This document shows, piece by piece, positions 1 through 13,312 of a stretch of DNA of 64,000 nucleotides. The position numbers were made by a program, and so were the translations under genes. The notes under the pieces were generated by a model, which did not search any database, was not told the origin of the DNA, and was given only the letters and a program-made list of their open reading frames with translations. Every line of letters starts with the position of its first letter. Position 1 is the stretch's first letter. Where the stretch lies: positions 17,746,204 to 17,810,203 of the forward strand of contig NC_083655.1 of the NCBI RefSeq assembly GCF_963576545.1, in the 5' to 3' direction. The DNA comes from Limanda limanda (lineage: Eukaryota; Chordata; Actinopteri; Pleuronectiformes; Pleuronectidae).

Positions 1-1924
1 TTCACTCTCAGTTTAGTTCTGATGTTTATTGTCACAAATGCACTGGAAACCTCACCGTCTTGCCAGTGTTACATCTTGTCTAATACATTGTTTCTAAGAC
101 GTAAAAAGCTGTTAATATTATTTTAGCGTCATAAGTTAACAAGGAAAAAATCTGCAAACAAAACAAAAACAAAAGAACATCCAGTTGTTTCACTGCCTGT
201 AAAGATAAAACTGATTATGTAGTATGTGTGGCAGCTTTAATTTAATGAATTAAACCCCAATAACATATATTAAAGTCAATATATTTTCGTGAAGTGAAGA
301 CTTTTAAAAGGGTATTCATGTTAAGTACCTAGTTACTGTCCATCACTGCAAACCAATGCTTTGAGTGTAACTACCAGACAACAGCTGAAGGATCACTTAC
401 ATGTAGAAAAAAACTTAAAAGAGCAAAGTAGCAGAAAATAAATCAATGTCTTCATGAAGTAAATAATTGTAAATGTGCATTTTAGAGCAGCTGCTGCATT
501 CCCAATGATCTGTGTGTGTGTGTTTGTGTGTGTTTGTGTAAGTGGGTGCGTGCCTGCGATGCGCGACATGTGTTTAAGCTTAACAAGCAGCTCTTTGAAT
601 GTTTACCCTCAGCGTTTTGTTTGTCCTGCCGACTCCCTGCTTTCATTCTGTGTTTGCAGACGAGAAGGGACGGGAAAGAAAAAGGAGAAGTAGGGGGTGA
701 TGGGATGATGGGATTCCTCTGCTCGTGTCAGCAGAGGAGTACAGAGACAGATAGAGGGCAAATATTTACCGTGCTGTCTGTGGACTTCCCAGCGGTTCTG
801 TGTAATGAAAGACGAGGGGTGTTTAGAGGAGGGCGCGGCGGTTCAATTAGCTGCTCCCACCAGCAGACAGTAGCTTGTGTACAAACACTGCTACTGTGGT
901 GCAGGAGGAAGGGAGGCCCGCTTGGCTTTTTTTGTGTGCTGAAGATGTGAGTGTGTGTGTGTTTGTGCGTTAATTAAAGCCCATTCCTACACTTTGACTC
1001 TGAGTGGTGTTTTCAGGGTGGGCCTGTGGTCGTGGATGTGTAGGCACTGCTGGGTCTGGGGTGGGACGTGGTGTGTGTGTGTGTGTGTCCATTATGTAAA
1101 CAGTGTTCATGTTGTTCACTGACAGCCCCCAGTGAGATGTTTAAACTAATGTCTTCATCAACTAATGTGAAAGCCATTAGCACCCCACACGCACGCACAC
1201 ACACACACGCACACACACGCGCACACACACACAAACATGAGCAAACTCACTTCCCAGTAGTTTTGTTTCTGGAGGGAGTAGCAGGAAGATAAAGGAAGGA
1301 GCCACACTCACTTGCTTCTCATATTTGAACATGTGTGTTTGTGTGCTGCAAGGAGGAACGGAGGTGTTAAAGCTTTACCTCACACTTCCGAGAAACAACT
1401 TCAAAAATCCCCCCCTGCCTGTACTGTATCAATGCCCTAATCTGAATGGAAATCTGTACTCGCTGTACAACGATCCACAAATAGGCATCACAACTCCAGG
1501 AAACCAACAGAACATATAGCCTGTATGCCCTCTGTAATCAAATGAAGGCTGCTGGCGCACACGCGGCCAGCGTTTAAGAAAACAGGGCCTCAAGGCGCAC
1601 TCAGACATGAGAGGACAATTGTTTCCTCTTGTTCCCGTTTGTTGTGTGTCTGTTACATGTTTGGTTGTGGCTGCCCCTGTCACACGCAGAGCGGTCACAG
1701 CAAGCGATACTGAGCAGGAGAGGCTTCAATCGGTGTTTCTGGAAGGAGAGAGTAAAGACCTTAAACTGGATATTTTTATTGTCCTGCAGGAAAAGAAACT
1801 GAAACAATAAAACAATTGGAAACATAGGTTTGTCTGACCTGCTGGGAAGTTGTCCTCACTAGAGAAAGGTTCTGATGTTTCTTTGTTTTCTATATGTGAT
1901 CTAACAATTCAAATATTTGACAAG
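1..1924. other. Non-coding DNA with short GT/CA tracts
   Basis: No exon or gene was recognised. The interval holds imperfect GT tracts at 511-539, 951-962 and 1071-1088 and a CA-rich tract at 1186-1233, whose translations account for several short reading frames. The remainder is unique-looking sequence of mixed composition, with no RNA gene or transposon terminus that I could identify. Confidence 0.6.
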
Positions 1925-2262
1925 GAAGGCAGCAGGAAAACAATTATGTCAGTCAAGGCCAAGGCCCAACAGTCCCCACATGAAACCCCATTGAAATTCA
2001 CACTAGATCTGGATTTTTATTTGGATCTGCACCAAATCGCACACACACATAGATATGAATCTCCTAAGAATGCCTCTTTTCTGCACGATCCATGAAAATT
2101 AAAAAAAAACCACCTTGCAATGTTGAAGATCCTTCCCTCACTCATTCCACATCCTTAAAGCAAGTTTTGTAGTAATCCATCATCGTAGTTATTGTGTAAT
2201 CCTGCTAACAAATAAACAGATGGGGAGACGAAACAAAATCATTACTTCCTTGGCATAGGTAA
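1925..2262 (-). repeat. Unclassified interspersed repeat, copy 1
   Basis: Read on the minus strand, this segment matches other copies in the window. It carries the motif TTGTTAGCAGGATTACACAA, which pairs with the CTGTTAGCAAGATTATGCAA stretch near 15310. It also shares a CACACATAGAT-type block near 2040 with the copy near 31965. From memory the layout fits a common teleost repeat of several hundred bases ending in GAGTGCCATT, but I cannot assign a superfamily. There is no coding capacity. It is diverged, with no clear target duplication. Confidence 0.55.
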
Positions 2263-5200
2263 TAGTCAAATTGGTGATCATAATTCAAAGAATAAATATA
2301 TAAAAATATATTTAAATCAATAATTTCATGTTTACAATGAGTCAAATAAATATGTGTAATTTGAGAAATGTCAGGGGAGGTGGTGAGTCACTCAACTCAT
2401 ATTGACACTTTAGCTTCTCCCAGCTCCTTGTTTTGATTTGACAGCCTGAAACTCGTATGTTTCTATTCACTCTCGCTGCTTTCATCAGTTTATTGTTTTC
2501 AGCCACAGCAACTTCAGAGCCAAATATCTTTAGCAGGAGATGGTGGAGACCAAAACAGGAGTGAGTATTGGTGGTGGCCAGAGGCACAAGTCAAAATGTG
2601 TGCTAGTTTTGTTACACATGTACTGAATGTGTATATATATAAGAAGCTGCCTCATAAGGTTAGAATTTGTCCATGTTCAGTAAATTGGAGTTTTAAAAAT
2701 CTGGCTTGTTTTATTGTATTTATGGTTGTTTACAGCATCAACACTTACTGTTTCTTTTCATCTATTTTCTTCTGCTGCTTATTTTCACAGCTTATTTGCA
2801 TTCCCTTCCCCAGTCCTCTCTCCGCTTTCTATCAAACGTTTTCTGACCTTGTTTACTGTAAACCGTGTTGATCCCTCAGCAGGAAATGAAAAGAAACTAC
2901 TTTTGAGTGTGTGGTTTCTGTAAAGTTGGAGAGGAAACTGATTAGAACCAGTTGGGTCTTTCTAAAAAATATCCAGATGTTTCAGTGAAAACCGATAGAT
3001 AGCGAAAAGAGTACGAACCTTGAAAATATATTGGGTTAATCGAATTTCCACTTTTGGGGAACCTCATGCTGAGAGTTTGATGAGAAGATTGAGGCCGCTC
3101 ATCTGTCTGTAGCTTCTTACAGACAGATGTGAGAAGGGTATCAATCAAACTCATGAAAGCCAATATGTATATGTAGTATAATGAGAAAATGCCTGTAGGA
3201 GGATGGAAATCTTGCAGCAAATCCTACTTGGCAAAGCTTTAAACGCGATAGTTTGTGTTTTTGCTTGTATACACATGGACATATATCCACTATTGTCTTT
3301 TAAATTAGTTTGGCCTCAACCAGGATGCCATGTTCATCCAGATCCTGAACACACGCTTTTATGTACATGTACTGATATTGTGCACAGTCCTGTCTCACTC
3401 GCACGCCGCACCTGCAGAAGAAAATCAAACTTGATGTTGCAGGAGCGAAACACGTTTGAGGAGACGAGAGATGATTTGAGGAGAGTTGTTTATGGACTTG
3501 TCTCATCCTCCCATTGTGGTTCCTTGGATTCTGCAAAGACTTATTTTTGAGTCCCTGTTAGCGGCTCAGCCCGGGAGCCTTTATCTCAGTCTTATCAGGA
3601 ACTCTTCCTCTTTCCTTCCTCTAGTGCACCACTTGACACAGGATGCCCACCACACTATGTTTAGAAAGGGGGTCTTAGAATTGAGGCGAGCGACTCATCA
3701 GACCGCAGATGGATTCACTCGCACGACATACACAGACATGCAATGTCCGAGTGTGCGATATCCGAGCCTGAGGTACTCTAAACATACACAGACACACACA
3801 CATACACACACACACATGCCATGTTGCGTGCTCTCCCTGTGTTTAGTCTTTAAAAAGTCCAGGAAACGCCCCCCCTTTGAAGCTCCTAAGAAGTCGAAGC
3901 ATGCCTTCCAGCATCTCCCCCTGCTCTGCGTTTAGAGTTGCTGCAGCCTGTATGGATCCAGTTAGAGCCTCACTATAGGAGCGTTCATATTTTGTCTTTA
4001 TGGGCATGTAAAACATTCTGTTTATATTATAATGCGCCACAGAATGGTCTATTAGCTCTAATAGGTTCCTTGGCAAACCTCCAGATAATGAATAAAATAA
4101 ACAATGTGTGTATTCATCCCTGTCACACAAAAAAAACGGAGAAACTCTGAGACGCGGGCGATAAAAGCAGTTTTAGAGTAATCCGATGTCTTGGATTGAA
4201 TTAGCCTTGTAGCCCCGAGCAGCGCAGAGAGAACACATAAAACATGAGATTTGGCAAATTTGCTGCTGGGAGCGCCTGGTTCCTTCAGCCACGACTCCCT
4301 GGGATTTTTGGGGAAATACAAAGGAGCATTCTCTTTTTAACAAGACTTTGTGTTACGATACTTATTGTTGCTGTTTCAGTTTTGTCAGAGGAAGGGGGAG
4401 TCCCTTTGCTTTGATAACTACAAGATTGCTCCTTTGTTGGCTACCAAACAACCCAGACGTCAGAGTGAAACAGATACACATGTGTACTGGTCAATTAAAA
4501 TAACTGAATAAACATTTAAGTATTTACAGTTTGGCTTCTGGCAGAGATGTTTCTTCTCTATGATGTTGAGCTGATGTGGATTTTTGCTGGTTTTAACATT
4601 CAGAATATTTATCCATAGTTTCTAATCGTGATAAATGATGGAAAAACGAAAATTCAGTGGAAACCAAATCCTCATGTGATAAAATGGCGTTAGATGGCAG
4701 ATATGGGGGAACAAATTTGGCTCTAACATGCAGCCAAAGCCATCCCATAACAATTAGGCCACAAGGGCGCGCTTCAATTAAGCTTAACTCGTTTTTTGAC
4801 AGGGGGAAAGCGGGAATTGCATGAATTGCATTCATGTGTAATCTGTAGTTTAACTACATAGGTATGGTTTGCTGTACCATCACAAAGTGAGCCAACACTG
4901 GTTGCTTCAATACCTGATAGGCCCAGAAATAACTAACCATAAAAACACTCAGCAGGACACAGCCGCCCTCACACCTAATGAGTATGGTTCAGTTTAAATG
5001 GACGCAGATGGTTTCAGATTTGGTTCAGTTTGCCCAGTCTGGTGTGAAAGTTGTCAGGCAAACGCTAACCGTTCTCTGATAAAACAACATTTGTTTTTCT
5101 TGGAGGAAAGTCTCGAGACAGTTAATGGAGTAATGCTTGCCAGCTAGTTCAGGAAGCCAACTCCAGCTGCACTGCTCCCATCTATCCTCTCCAGTACACA

Positions 5201-6534
5201 CCCTCCCAATTTGAAGGTTTATCCCCTTTGATTGCCGACCGCTGCTGAGTCAGTATTGTCGCCAGTTGCTTCAGCCCCCCCACCATCCCAGCATCCGCCT
5301 GTAGGTTCCGACAGGTGGGGTTATAAATATTTGCTCATCACTCCCATTATGTCTATGTAACAATATATACGGGAGTGATGAAGTCAGAGCCAAGACGCCA
5401 AACTATAGCATTGTTCTGCTGCTGCAATAAACCTTCAAACGTTCGTTGTCAGACTGAAATTGGAAATTTATAATATCGCAGTTTTGCCCCAGGACAATCC
5501 ATCCACTGAAGTGTAAAGATTCTTTGAAAACCAGTCCAATGGATAGTTGTTGGCTGATGCGGTCAAGTACCCGACCAACAAGCGACAGGGACCAGCTCCA
5601 TGCAGCTAACTGACTTTTCAGGGACACTGCATTACCAGATGAGGACTTGAACATGTTTGTGAAGGGTGATGACTTCTACATGTCACCCAGCTGCTCCATT
5701 CTCAAAAGAGACTTGCACACAGGCAAACGTTACACACCATTATCCCATAATTGGAGCCGGTATATAAAGCGCGGCCCCACCCATCGATTCAGTGTTTTCA
5801 CCACACCCATCAAACGTTCAGGTGTGTTGTGCTGGGTCTTTATTACGGACCGTATAATTAAGTCTGTGTCTCGATGTGTGGCTGCTTCCCTGAAACAGAC
5901 AAAACACGCAGAAGCTCTCTCTGCGAGCACAACTCTCCTCTTCCCCGACGGCATAAAGGCAAACAATGAGATCCTCAGTAGTATGTGATTTTATGCAACC
6001 CATCACCGACCATGAAAGGGCTGAGGGCGCACAGAGCCACCAGTGTTACCTCTGTGATGGCAGATAAGGTTCTCTGCAGTGAGACAGACGGAGCCATGAG
6101 AAGAGGACAAACCCTGGAGGTACGGTCATGAACCAGATGTGTAAAAACTTTAAAAATCCCCATGTTGCTCCGTCTTAAAAGAATGGGGATGCATGTGAAT
6201 GTACTTGTGTGTTCAATCACGTGAGAGCACACACAAACTCGATACCAATGCTGGTAGGTCAGTGTGTACGAAGATTAGGAGTAGTTGAGGATCATCCCTG
6301 GGGGGGACGATCATTCCTCCACATAAGACCTGGTGCACTCCTCCAGCAAATCCCCCATTTCTCCTCCCCTACATTCATCTATTTCTATCTTACACTCTGC
6401 CCTTTCTCTCTTCTACTCTCCCTGGTTGTTACCGAGAAATTACAACTTAATCGCAGGAAAAAAATCTAAAACCGAGAAGTCACAGTCCCATCACGCCAGT
6501 TGAGCATCAAAATGGCAAGAAAGATGCCACAATG
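2263..6534. other. Non-coding DNA, no gene recognised
   Basis: Mostly unique AT-rich sequence with one short CA tract at 3785-3816. It contains an 11-bp inverted repeat at 5335-5381 and an isolated TATATAAAG element at 5761, but no exon, tRNA or other RNA gene that I could support. The open frames here (up to 149 codons at 3486-3935) show no recognisable protein motif and partly translate repeats. Confidence 0.55.
5335..5381. repeat. Short inverted repeat (hairpin)
   Basis: TCATCACTCCC at 5335-5345 is exactly complementary to GGGAGTGATGA at 5371-5381, leaving a 25-nt loop. Pairing does not continue outside these 11 bases. No miRNA family was recognised and no function can be assigned. Confidence 0.5.
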
Positions 6535-6932
6535 AGATTACATAGAAAGTTAGTGCGAAGATTTGAATAGACACAAATTTCACTTGCGCCAGGGAACATG
6601 AATTACGCAAATGGCACAATGAAATGGATGCAAAATTTGTGTCATCCGCTTCCCTCGCTCACGTATATCAACAAATCCCCTTCGAATGGTACCTCCTGAT
6701 GGTCTTGTGGACCCACACACAACAGCACTGGTTTTCTCGCCTTTCCACAATGAGTGCAATGCAACAACTATAGCCTCTCTTCTCTTCCGGAGAACGGGCA
6801 AATATTAGCTGGTTTCGTTTACTGACGTTGCCTTGGCTAGTAGCTTTAGTAAACACAAATTAACCTTTTGCCAAGCTTGAGTGAGTAAAGAGACGCACAA
6901 TTTGTGCATCGTGTTTGATGTAAAGGCAGCAC
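6535..6932 (-). mobile_element. PIF/Harbinger-like DNA transposon relic
   Basis: The right edge, read on the minus strand, begins GCTGCCTTTACATCAAACAC. It resembles the edge of the copy at 29188, and the two stay alignable for about 80 bases, including the shared string TAATTTGTGTTTACT. Downstream on the minus strand (roughly 6850 to 6660), a frame with stops reads VWVHKTIRRYHSKG. This resembles the N-terminal WVH block followed by an arginine-rich stretch that I associate with PIF/Harbinger (ISL2EU-type) transposases. The frame is broken by stop codons, so no functional transposase is present. The left edge is approximate. Family assignment is inference from these motifs. Confidence 0.5.
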
Positions 6933-7684
6933 AATGCTCACTCAGGTTTGTTGATGATCACGACAGACAATCAAAAATTCAATAATCTTAAAATCCTTCA
7001 AAGTCAAATCATCAACTGTAAAGTTGAATCAATATCTCACTGGGATCTTCCAACAGGATAGTAGGCATTTGGATTTCCTCACCTGACCTCAGCCATGATG
7101 AAATTGTGGCCTATGCTGAATGAGCCTGCACAAGAAATTCAATCAACAAATTTTAGTTACATTGATTTTCTACCAAGAAGCGACCACAGCTCTGCCAGAA
7201 GCTCTTTGATGGCTCAAACGTAGCTAACAGAATGAAATGGATTATGGGAAAAACAACTAAAAAACGATTCTATATACTTTCACTTATTAGATTTGGGTTA
7301 TATATTCACAACATACACCATAAGCCTTTTGAGTTTAAAAAAGTGATTTGACTATATGCAATAGTTTAAATCCAAATACTGCCACAATATACATGTCTCT
7401 TATTGTAGTGTGTAAACTTTTGACCAGGTCTGTTTATCTTTGGAAGCCTTGCAGAGTTTACATTTTTTAAACTCAGTGTAAAGTTTCATAAAGAACAGAG
7501 TGCAGAAAATAACATAAGAGAAAAAACTCATTGTGAAGAATATAACATCCACATGTTTGTTTAACTAATAGAAAACAGATCGTTTCCTCTTTCTTCAGTA
7601 TGAAGTGTTCCACTTTGACAGTGTGACCATAGTGGCATAACAAATTCCTTTTGCCTACAAATGTTTTGTCAGTTAGTGTGGGGC

Positions 7685-7835
7685 CTTCAGAACGATGACC
7701 CCAGACTCACCTCCGTGCACAGCGCTGGGGCCGGGGAGCCCACTCGGCCCCAATAATGAGATCATTACCAACAGTTAATTAAAAGCGATGCGTCTTCTAA
7801 AGCTTTGCCCCATATCGCATAGTGTCCAAACAATT
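7685..7835. promoter_or_regulatory. Candidate conserved non-coding element
   Basis: This repeat-free segment combines a GC-rich half (about 7715-7750) with a half rich in homeodomain-type cores: ATAATGAGATCATTACC and TTAATTAA within 7752-7782. On the minus strand it also contains a textbook splice donor, GAG|GTGAGT, near 7708. The composition suggests regulatory DNA or a non-coding exon, but conservation cannot be judged from a single sequence. Confidence 0.2.
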
Positions 7836-9095
7836 ACGTCCCTTGTGGATGTCCAAGGATAAAAGGGTGAGCCAAATGGAGGAGAACGCCCATTGTCCCT
7901 CTCCTGAGAAACTGTCTTCCCTCCCTTTTTACTTTTCAATGAATTCTTTGTGTGTGCGCTGGGGTCCGGAGCTGTCCTCTTGGGTTCAGAGGGACCAAGC
8001 CAAGCCGAGCCGAGCTGTACCCGGCCCCAGTGTAAGTGAGCTGGATTCTAGAGACAGAGACCTGGTGAGGGAGAGGGGCTGCCCCACACTCCTAGACAGC
8101 AAGTGATGTATCCAGTGCAGAGGATTTCCTGGAGAGACACACAATGTTTACTGGTTAATTAGAGGTCTATGTAACCTTTTATCCCTTTTATGACACACAC
8201 TAGATTTAACTGTTACTTTGCATTTCATTAAAGAGATGAGTGTTTATAAAAGAGATGTATCTTTAACACAAAAGAAAACCTTAGAAATAGCTCTGACAAA
8301 AAGTCTGAACTAATGAAATGCAGCTTTTTACTGCAGTGATCTAGAAAATAAGTACTGTGTTTTAAGTTTTAATTTAAGAATTGATTAATTATAACTTAAA
8401 TATAAATTTCAAGAAATTAATAAAGGACAAATAAGGATACATCTCTGTAGTTAACATTTTTATAATATAGCTATGACTCACTGTTTTTTTATACAACATG
8501 GATAAAGTTTTTTCCCACCCTATCCCTCATTAATGCAGCATTTTCCCAGATTACTTGCTGTAACACATTGTTAGACCACACTCATTTCCATCTAATGTTG
8601 TAACTTTTGCAAACGAGACGATTCTTTTCAACGGCTCTTTGGTATGAATACGAATGAGTCATACTTGTCTGCGAGACGTTCTTTTTATCAGTGTGCCCAA
8701 ATTTCATCCACTGCCATAAATGAATAAGATCCACACCAGTGACACACAGTTTATGTGAACAGTGCGAACGGGGGAGGGGGAACTACATTGATATCCAATA
8801 TTAATGTCCCATTGTTTCTCAAGGGATTGTTTTATGTATATGTGAAGCCATTTAAAACAATCAGCAAGTGGATGTGGTTCCTTTTAAACTCAGGACGTTC
8901 CTTTATTTGTGAGCTGATTTTGAGATGTGGCAATGTGCCAGGGTTGCGTGGTTGCCTTCTATAAGGAAAGTTTCAAATAACGTTAAACTGTATAAATGTA
9001 ATTTGCATGAAATGATGGCTAGTTATCTGGCGTACGTTAATCTCCTTAATTTCATCAGAATAATGCCAGAGCGCACGTGTCCTCTTTGTGTCTGC

Positions 9096-9100
<5 letters not shown>

Positions 9101-9130
<30 letters not shown>
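9101..9130. repeat. (GT)n microsatellite
   Basis: A perfect run of 15 GT units in otherwise unique sequence. It explains the valine/cysteine-rich stretch of the overlapping reading frame. Confidence 0.95.
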
Positions 9131-9132
<2 letters not shown>

Positions 9133-10799
9133 CTCAGCACAAGCGTGCATTAATTGCATTCAAGGCAGGGCAACTTCATTTGCAAAACACATTTCATACA
9201 GAAGGTAAATTCAAAGTAAAGTAAAGTCACTGACAAAGCAGAAGGATATGGCTTCACCTTGTGTAATGATTACAATGCAGATTATTGACATAAGGTCTGG
9301 CAATACCAGTAATTTAGTGCTGCTAAACCAGTGGGACATCTAGTTTGAATCTGATTCAAATCTATTTTATAATCATTATCATAGTGGTTATTTTGCAGAT
9401 AAACCGAGTTACCCCCATGCCCTTAAAAAAACGTTTTTTGAAAGGCTGCCGGAATCAAACGGAGCCATGAGATCCATCTGCCTTCAAAGAGCCATAATTC
9501 CCAACATTATTTTAATCTACAAAACTGATTTCCATTCCCTCTATAAAGTTTTACTAATCTTCACCAAATTTGGTTCATAACTACTTTGAATGAATCCAGA
9601 AAAAAAAACAATCTGAATGTAACCAGTGGCCATATTCATATACATTGTGCAGGTGTGACCTTACTGACACGTATTGACATAATTCTTGAACATGATACAG
9701 GTCTTTTCTTCAGCTGACATTGTGACCTGTCATATCGGGAAAAATGCAGGTGCTGTGCTACTGGACAAACAATGGCTCCGTTCTCTTCGAGTGTCCCAGT
9801 GAGTCCTGACTGTGTGACGGAGAGTTACCATGAGAAACAGAAGTTCATATTTCTCCTTTAGCTGAACTCTCTGTCAACTCTTGATATTACTCGGTAGGAT
9901 TCCACACTTGTTCTGTGAGAAACGTTCAGTCTCCAGATTAACCTATAGAAAACTGGTACACTACACCCACCAATCCTTTCCCTCTCTCTCCCCGTCTGTC
10001 TGCATGATAACACATGTTCCATTTTTGGGGAGATCACATTTGTTATCTGCTTATCGTGCGCCAGTGTTCAGCTGAGTTCCTTGGAGGAGGAACGAATGCT
10101 TTCCAGACAAGTACTGAAGATATCTCCTGGTCCGGTGCCACTTCCTCGAACAATGAGACAGAGTCTGGAGGCAATGACGTTGAGAAGACATCATATATCT
10201 TGAGGAAGAAAGAGAGGCTTCAGAGATAAGAGGAAAAACATAAAGTTACTGTGATGTAACAGCGCTTTATTATTGGAAAAACACTGCAGCGAGGTGGCTT
10301 TTGATCAAAGACCATACTGTGCAAGTGCGCCTGAGGTGGTCAAGGCTTTGAGACTTTATTTACACAAGCCTTAGATTAGAGTTGAAGGTATGTTACAACT
10401 CACATCACACACACATGAACCCTTTCTGTCTTTTCACTCATTGCACATAAGGTCAGAGTCAAGATATTGGTGCTGTGGAGGAGGAAGTGATATGATAAGA
10501 CAACAGACTGCGGAAAAAAACGGACGAGCCCCAAAAAATAACTTTTTAAAAGAATGCGCGACAGTGGAGCTAAATCGCTGTTTGATTAGTAGCTTGGTGA
10601 CACACAAACCGCAATGTTTTACAGCCCGACCAACTCTGTCTGTCATTTCACAGCGCCTGTTCTTGTGGTCTGATGGAGAACAATGCCTGGAATGGCGAAG
10701 ATTCCACCTATCCCCTCGCCCCTCTCCTGTCGCAGGCCTTTTGTCATTCCCCACATTCTCCCCTGTTACATAAACAGGCTTGAAGCTCACCTCGGCGCC

Positions 10800-10945
10800 T
10801 CCAACACCTCTGGCTGCCCCGAAGGCGTGTAATTAGGCCTAACCTCTTCTGTTCAAACGTTGTAATGACATGATTTACAAGTATTACAGAGGCCGTGTGG
10901 CATCATAACAATGTGCATAATGTGTAATTATGGGAGGGTCGGACA
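10800..10945. promoter_or_regulatory. Candidate conserved non-coding element
   Basis: Repeat-free segment with TAATTA at about 10830 and again at about 10925, TGTAATGACA at 10861 and a SOX-like AACAATG at about 10908. Clustered homeodomain and SOX cores in balanced, non-repetitive sequence are typical of developmental enhancers. This remains inference without alignment. Confidence 0.2.
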
Positions 10946-11061
10946 TTGAAGATCCAGAAGACGCCAGGTACGGGACCTCAAAGTGTTTTATATAGATAAA
11001 TAGGTAATTATGAAAAAACAATCACATTAATAGTTTTAAAATGTTTTGTTTCTGGAACCTT

Positions 11062-11178
11062 TAGAGAAAGATCAATGACTGTATATGAAGAGGGACGAAA
11101 GGAGAGTTCCCCAAAAGTGAAGCCAAATTGTCTTGATCACCACTTGGCGGCTAGCTGCAGTGTGAGTCATAAACCTGG
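11062..11178 (+). repeat. Dispersed teleost repeat fragment
   Basis: The wording AAAAGTGAAGCCAAATTGTC followed by CACTTGGCGGCTAGCTGCAG and GTCATAAACC matches, from memory, a short non-coding repeat found many times in teleost genomes. No other copy was found in this window, so the call rests on recognition alone. Ends are approximate and no target duplication was seen. Confidence 0.4.
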
Positions 11179-13275
11179 AAACACTTTTTGAGCTGATTGT
11201 ATTTATGTTTACACAATGCATTCATATTAATGTTTTTCTCATAAAGTTTTTATTGAACACTTTACCTGCAGGCCTTGCACCTCCCTTTAGCTGCTGAGAA
11301 GTATGATGTTAGCTGTTGTGCATGTTATTCTGAGGTGTATTTCCAGGTAGGGAGTGCCAGCAAGAAAATGGTCTTTCAACGTGCCTCAAGCTAGTTGTTG
11401 AAAGCCGAGAAACTCCCAAACCCATATTTAGAAAAGAAAAAGAGAGAAGTGAAAGATGCTATCTGTGGCACTTAGAACACAGTAAACTATAGAGCGGAGC
11501 ATTTAAGGGCTTTAAATCAAAAGTTTGGTGTTTGAAAACAAGTCGGTGTATGAAAAGGACATTCAGCAACAAATCCTGCAAGTCAGCAAGAAGATTTGGA
11601 TTAAAGCACTGCATGTAAACCAACCAGGATGTTCTCTCTTGACTTCATAGCCGCTCCATGTTTTTTTGGTATTTCATTGGCGTATCGATGCCTCCAATGA
11701 AAACGTCTTCTCAAGACAGAGGCTTTGAAAAGCTTCCAGTGGATCCATTTAAAAGAAATATCACATAATTCAATTCTTTTTTCTTTTTTTTCATTAACAA
11801 AGGGACTCAAGTGAACAACAGAGCTCCAAACATCTTCATGTAACATCTGTAAGTAATGGCATTTAGTAATGGGCATGGGGGGACCGAAGGGAACAAAGAG
11901 GAAGACGTGTCTTTCCTCATCGGATACAATTTGACTTGCACACAACAAAGTAATAGGACACAAACCCTTATGTCTCATCCAAGTGGGACTTTAAAAAATA
12001 TATTTCTTGTTTCCATCAAGATGATGTAGGCAAAGTGCTTCGGGTTGTATAGCTTTTGGGATTATTTAGTACAAAGGCTTTGTCAGATGCCGCAAAGTTT
12101 TCCTTTTCCTTTTGTTTGTTTTTTTATTTTATTCAATAGATTCCTTACTGTCGATCGAAACCTTCTCTTTCAAAGAGGCCACAGAGATTTACTGAACTAT
12201 TTTGTTTAACTTTTCAATTAAGCAATCCCTTTTGTTTTTTTATACAGGAAAACACATCCGTTTTCCATTACCTTGCTCCACAACATCCCTAATTGGACAA
12301 AGGACAGTGTGCCCGCAAGTCAGGACTATGATGTCACATGGCTCTATAACGTCCTAAACATGACAAGATGGCGAACACATGTCTGCGCGGAGCTCTGTCA
12401 TTTGTTACGTCGGCATGTTTTCACAGCTCTAATCACCGGAAGAACATAAGAGATCAGCCGTGTAAACAAGAGGGTGAGATGTTATGTTATGGTCTGTGTG
12501 ACTCACCTTGCACCATATGTTCTATCATTAGATCTGAATTAATTACAGTAAGGGCCTGTGAAGCAGAAATGGCCTTTTGTTGTACGGGCTGAGCAGTTTG
12601 TTTCCATTTGGACGGTGCATTATCCCCCAGTAAGAAATGTCCAATATTGGTTACAGCGGAGGGAACTTTGAAGTTAACGTATAACCCTCTACTTAGTATC
12701 TGGGAGTCGGCCTGTCTGTCTGCCAGTGGGAGAAATGATAAACAGAGACAGGGCAGTGCACTCCAGACTGTACACTGCAGCAGGGGAAACAGATATGAGT
12801 AGACGGGGACATGCGGGGCTGTGTTCTGCAGGAGCAAGGTTAATAGGTGAACACACAACCCGCTTTTACCCCTAGCCCAGAAAACCTTTGGGTTGAGCCT
12901 TTAATGTGCAGTTTAGACGTCAAGATGGCCGACCACGCCACGCTGCGATGACACTGATGGCTAAGCTAATCTCGTGTCGGCGTGATTGATCTGGAGAGGC
13001 ACTGCAGACAGCTCCAACTGGAGATCAAAGGCAAGCCTCTCCTGTGCAGAAGAGGAGGGGAGGGAGGCTGGAGTTGTGTCCCGCCCCCGTCCACCAGAGC
13101 CAGATGTTCTCCTCGCTCCGTGTCCCATCATGCTTGATAATTGCACGGCGCACCGTAGGCACCGTCCGTGCCCCCTTGACATTAAAGTGCAGTGCCTGCA
13201 GGGTGCTGGGATCAGCAGAGCTTTGAATTAGTCCTGGAATACAGCGCTTAAGTCTTCAGCAGTGCAGAACCTCAT

Positions 13276-13312
<37 letters not shown>

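Larger units (their letters stand above)
6933..11061. other. Non-coding DNA, no gene recognised
   Basis: Largely unique sequence, AT-rich at 7250-7650 and 8150-8500. A GT tract lies at 9101-9130. The stretch at about 8600-8690, with ACGGCTCTTTGG-type wording, may be old transposon debris, but I could not find its ends. Homeodomain-core-rich segments within the interval are listed separately. Confidence 0.5.

Noticed and set aside
5755..5800. TATATAAAG followed by GC-rich sequence, resembling a core promoter
   Set aside because: No exon, initiator context or downstream coding frame. TATA-like strings are common in AT-rich DNA.
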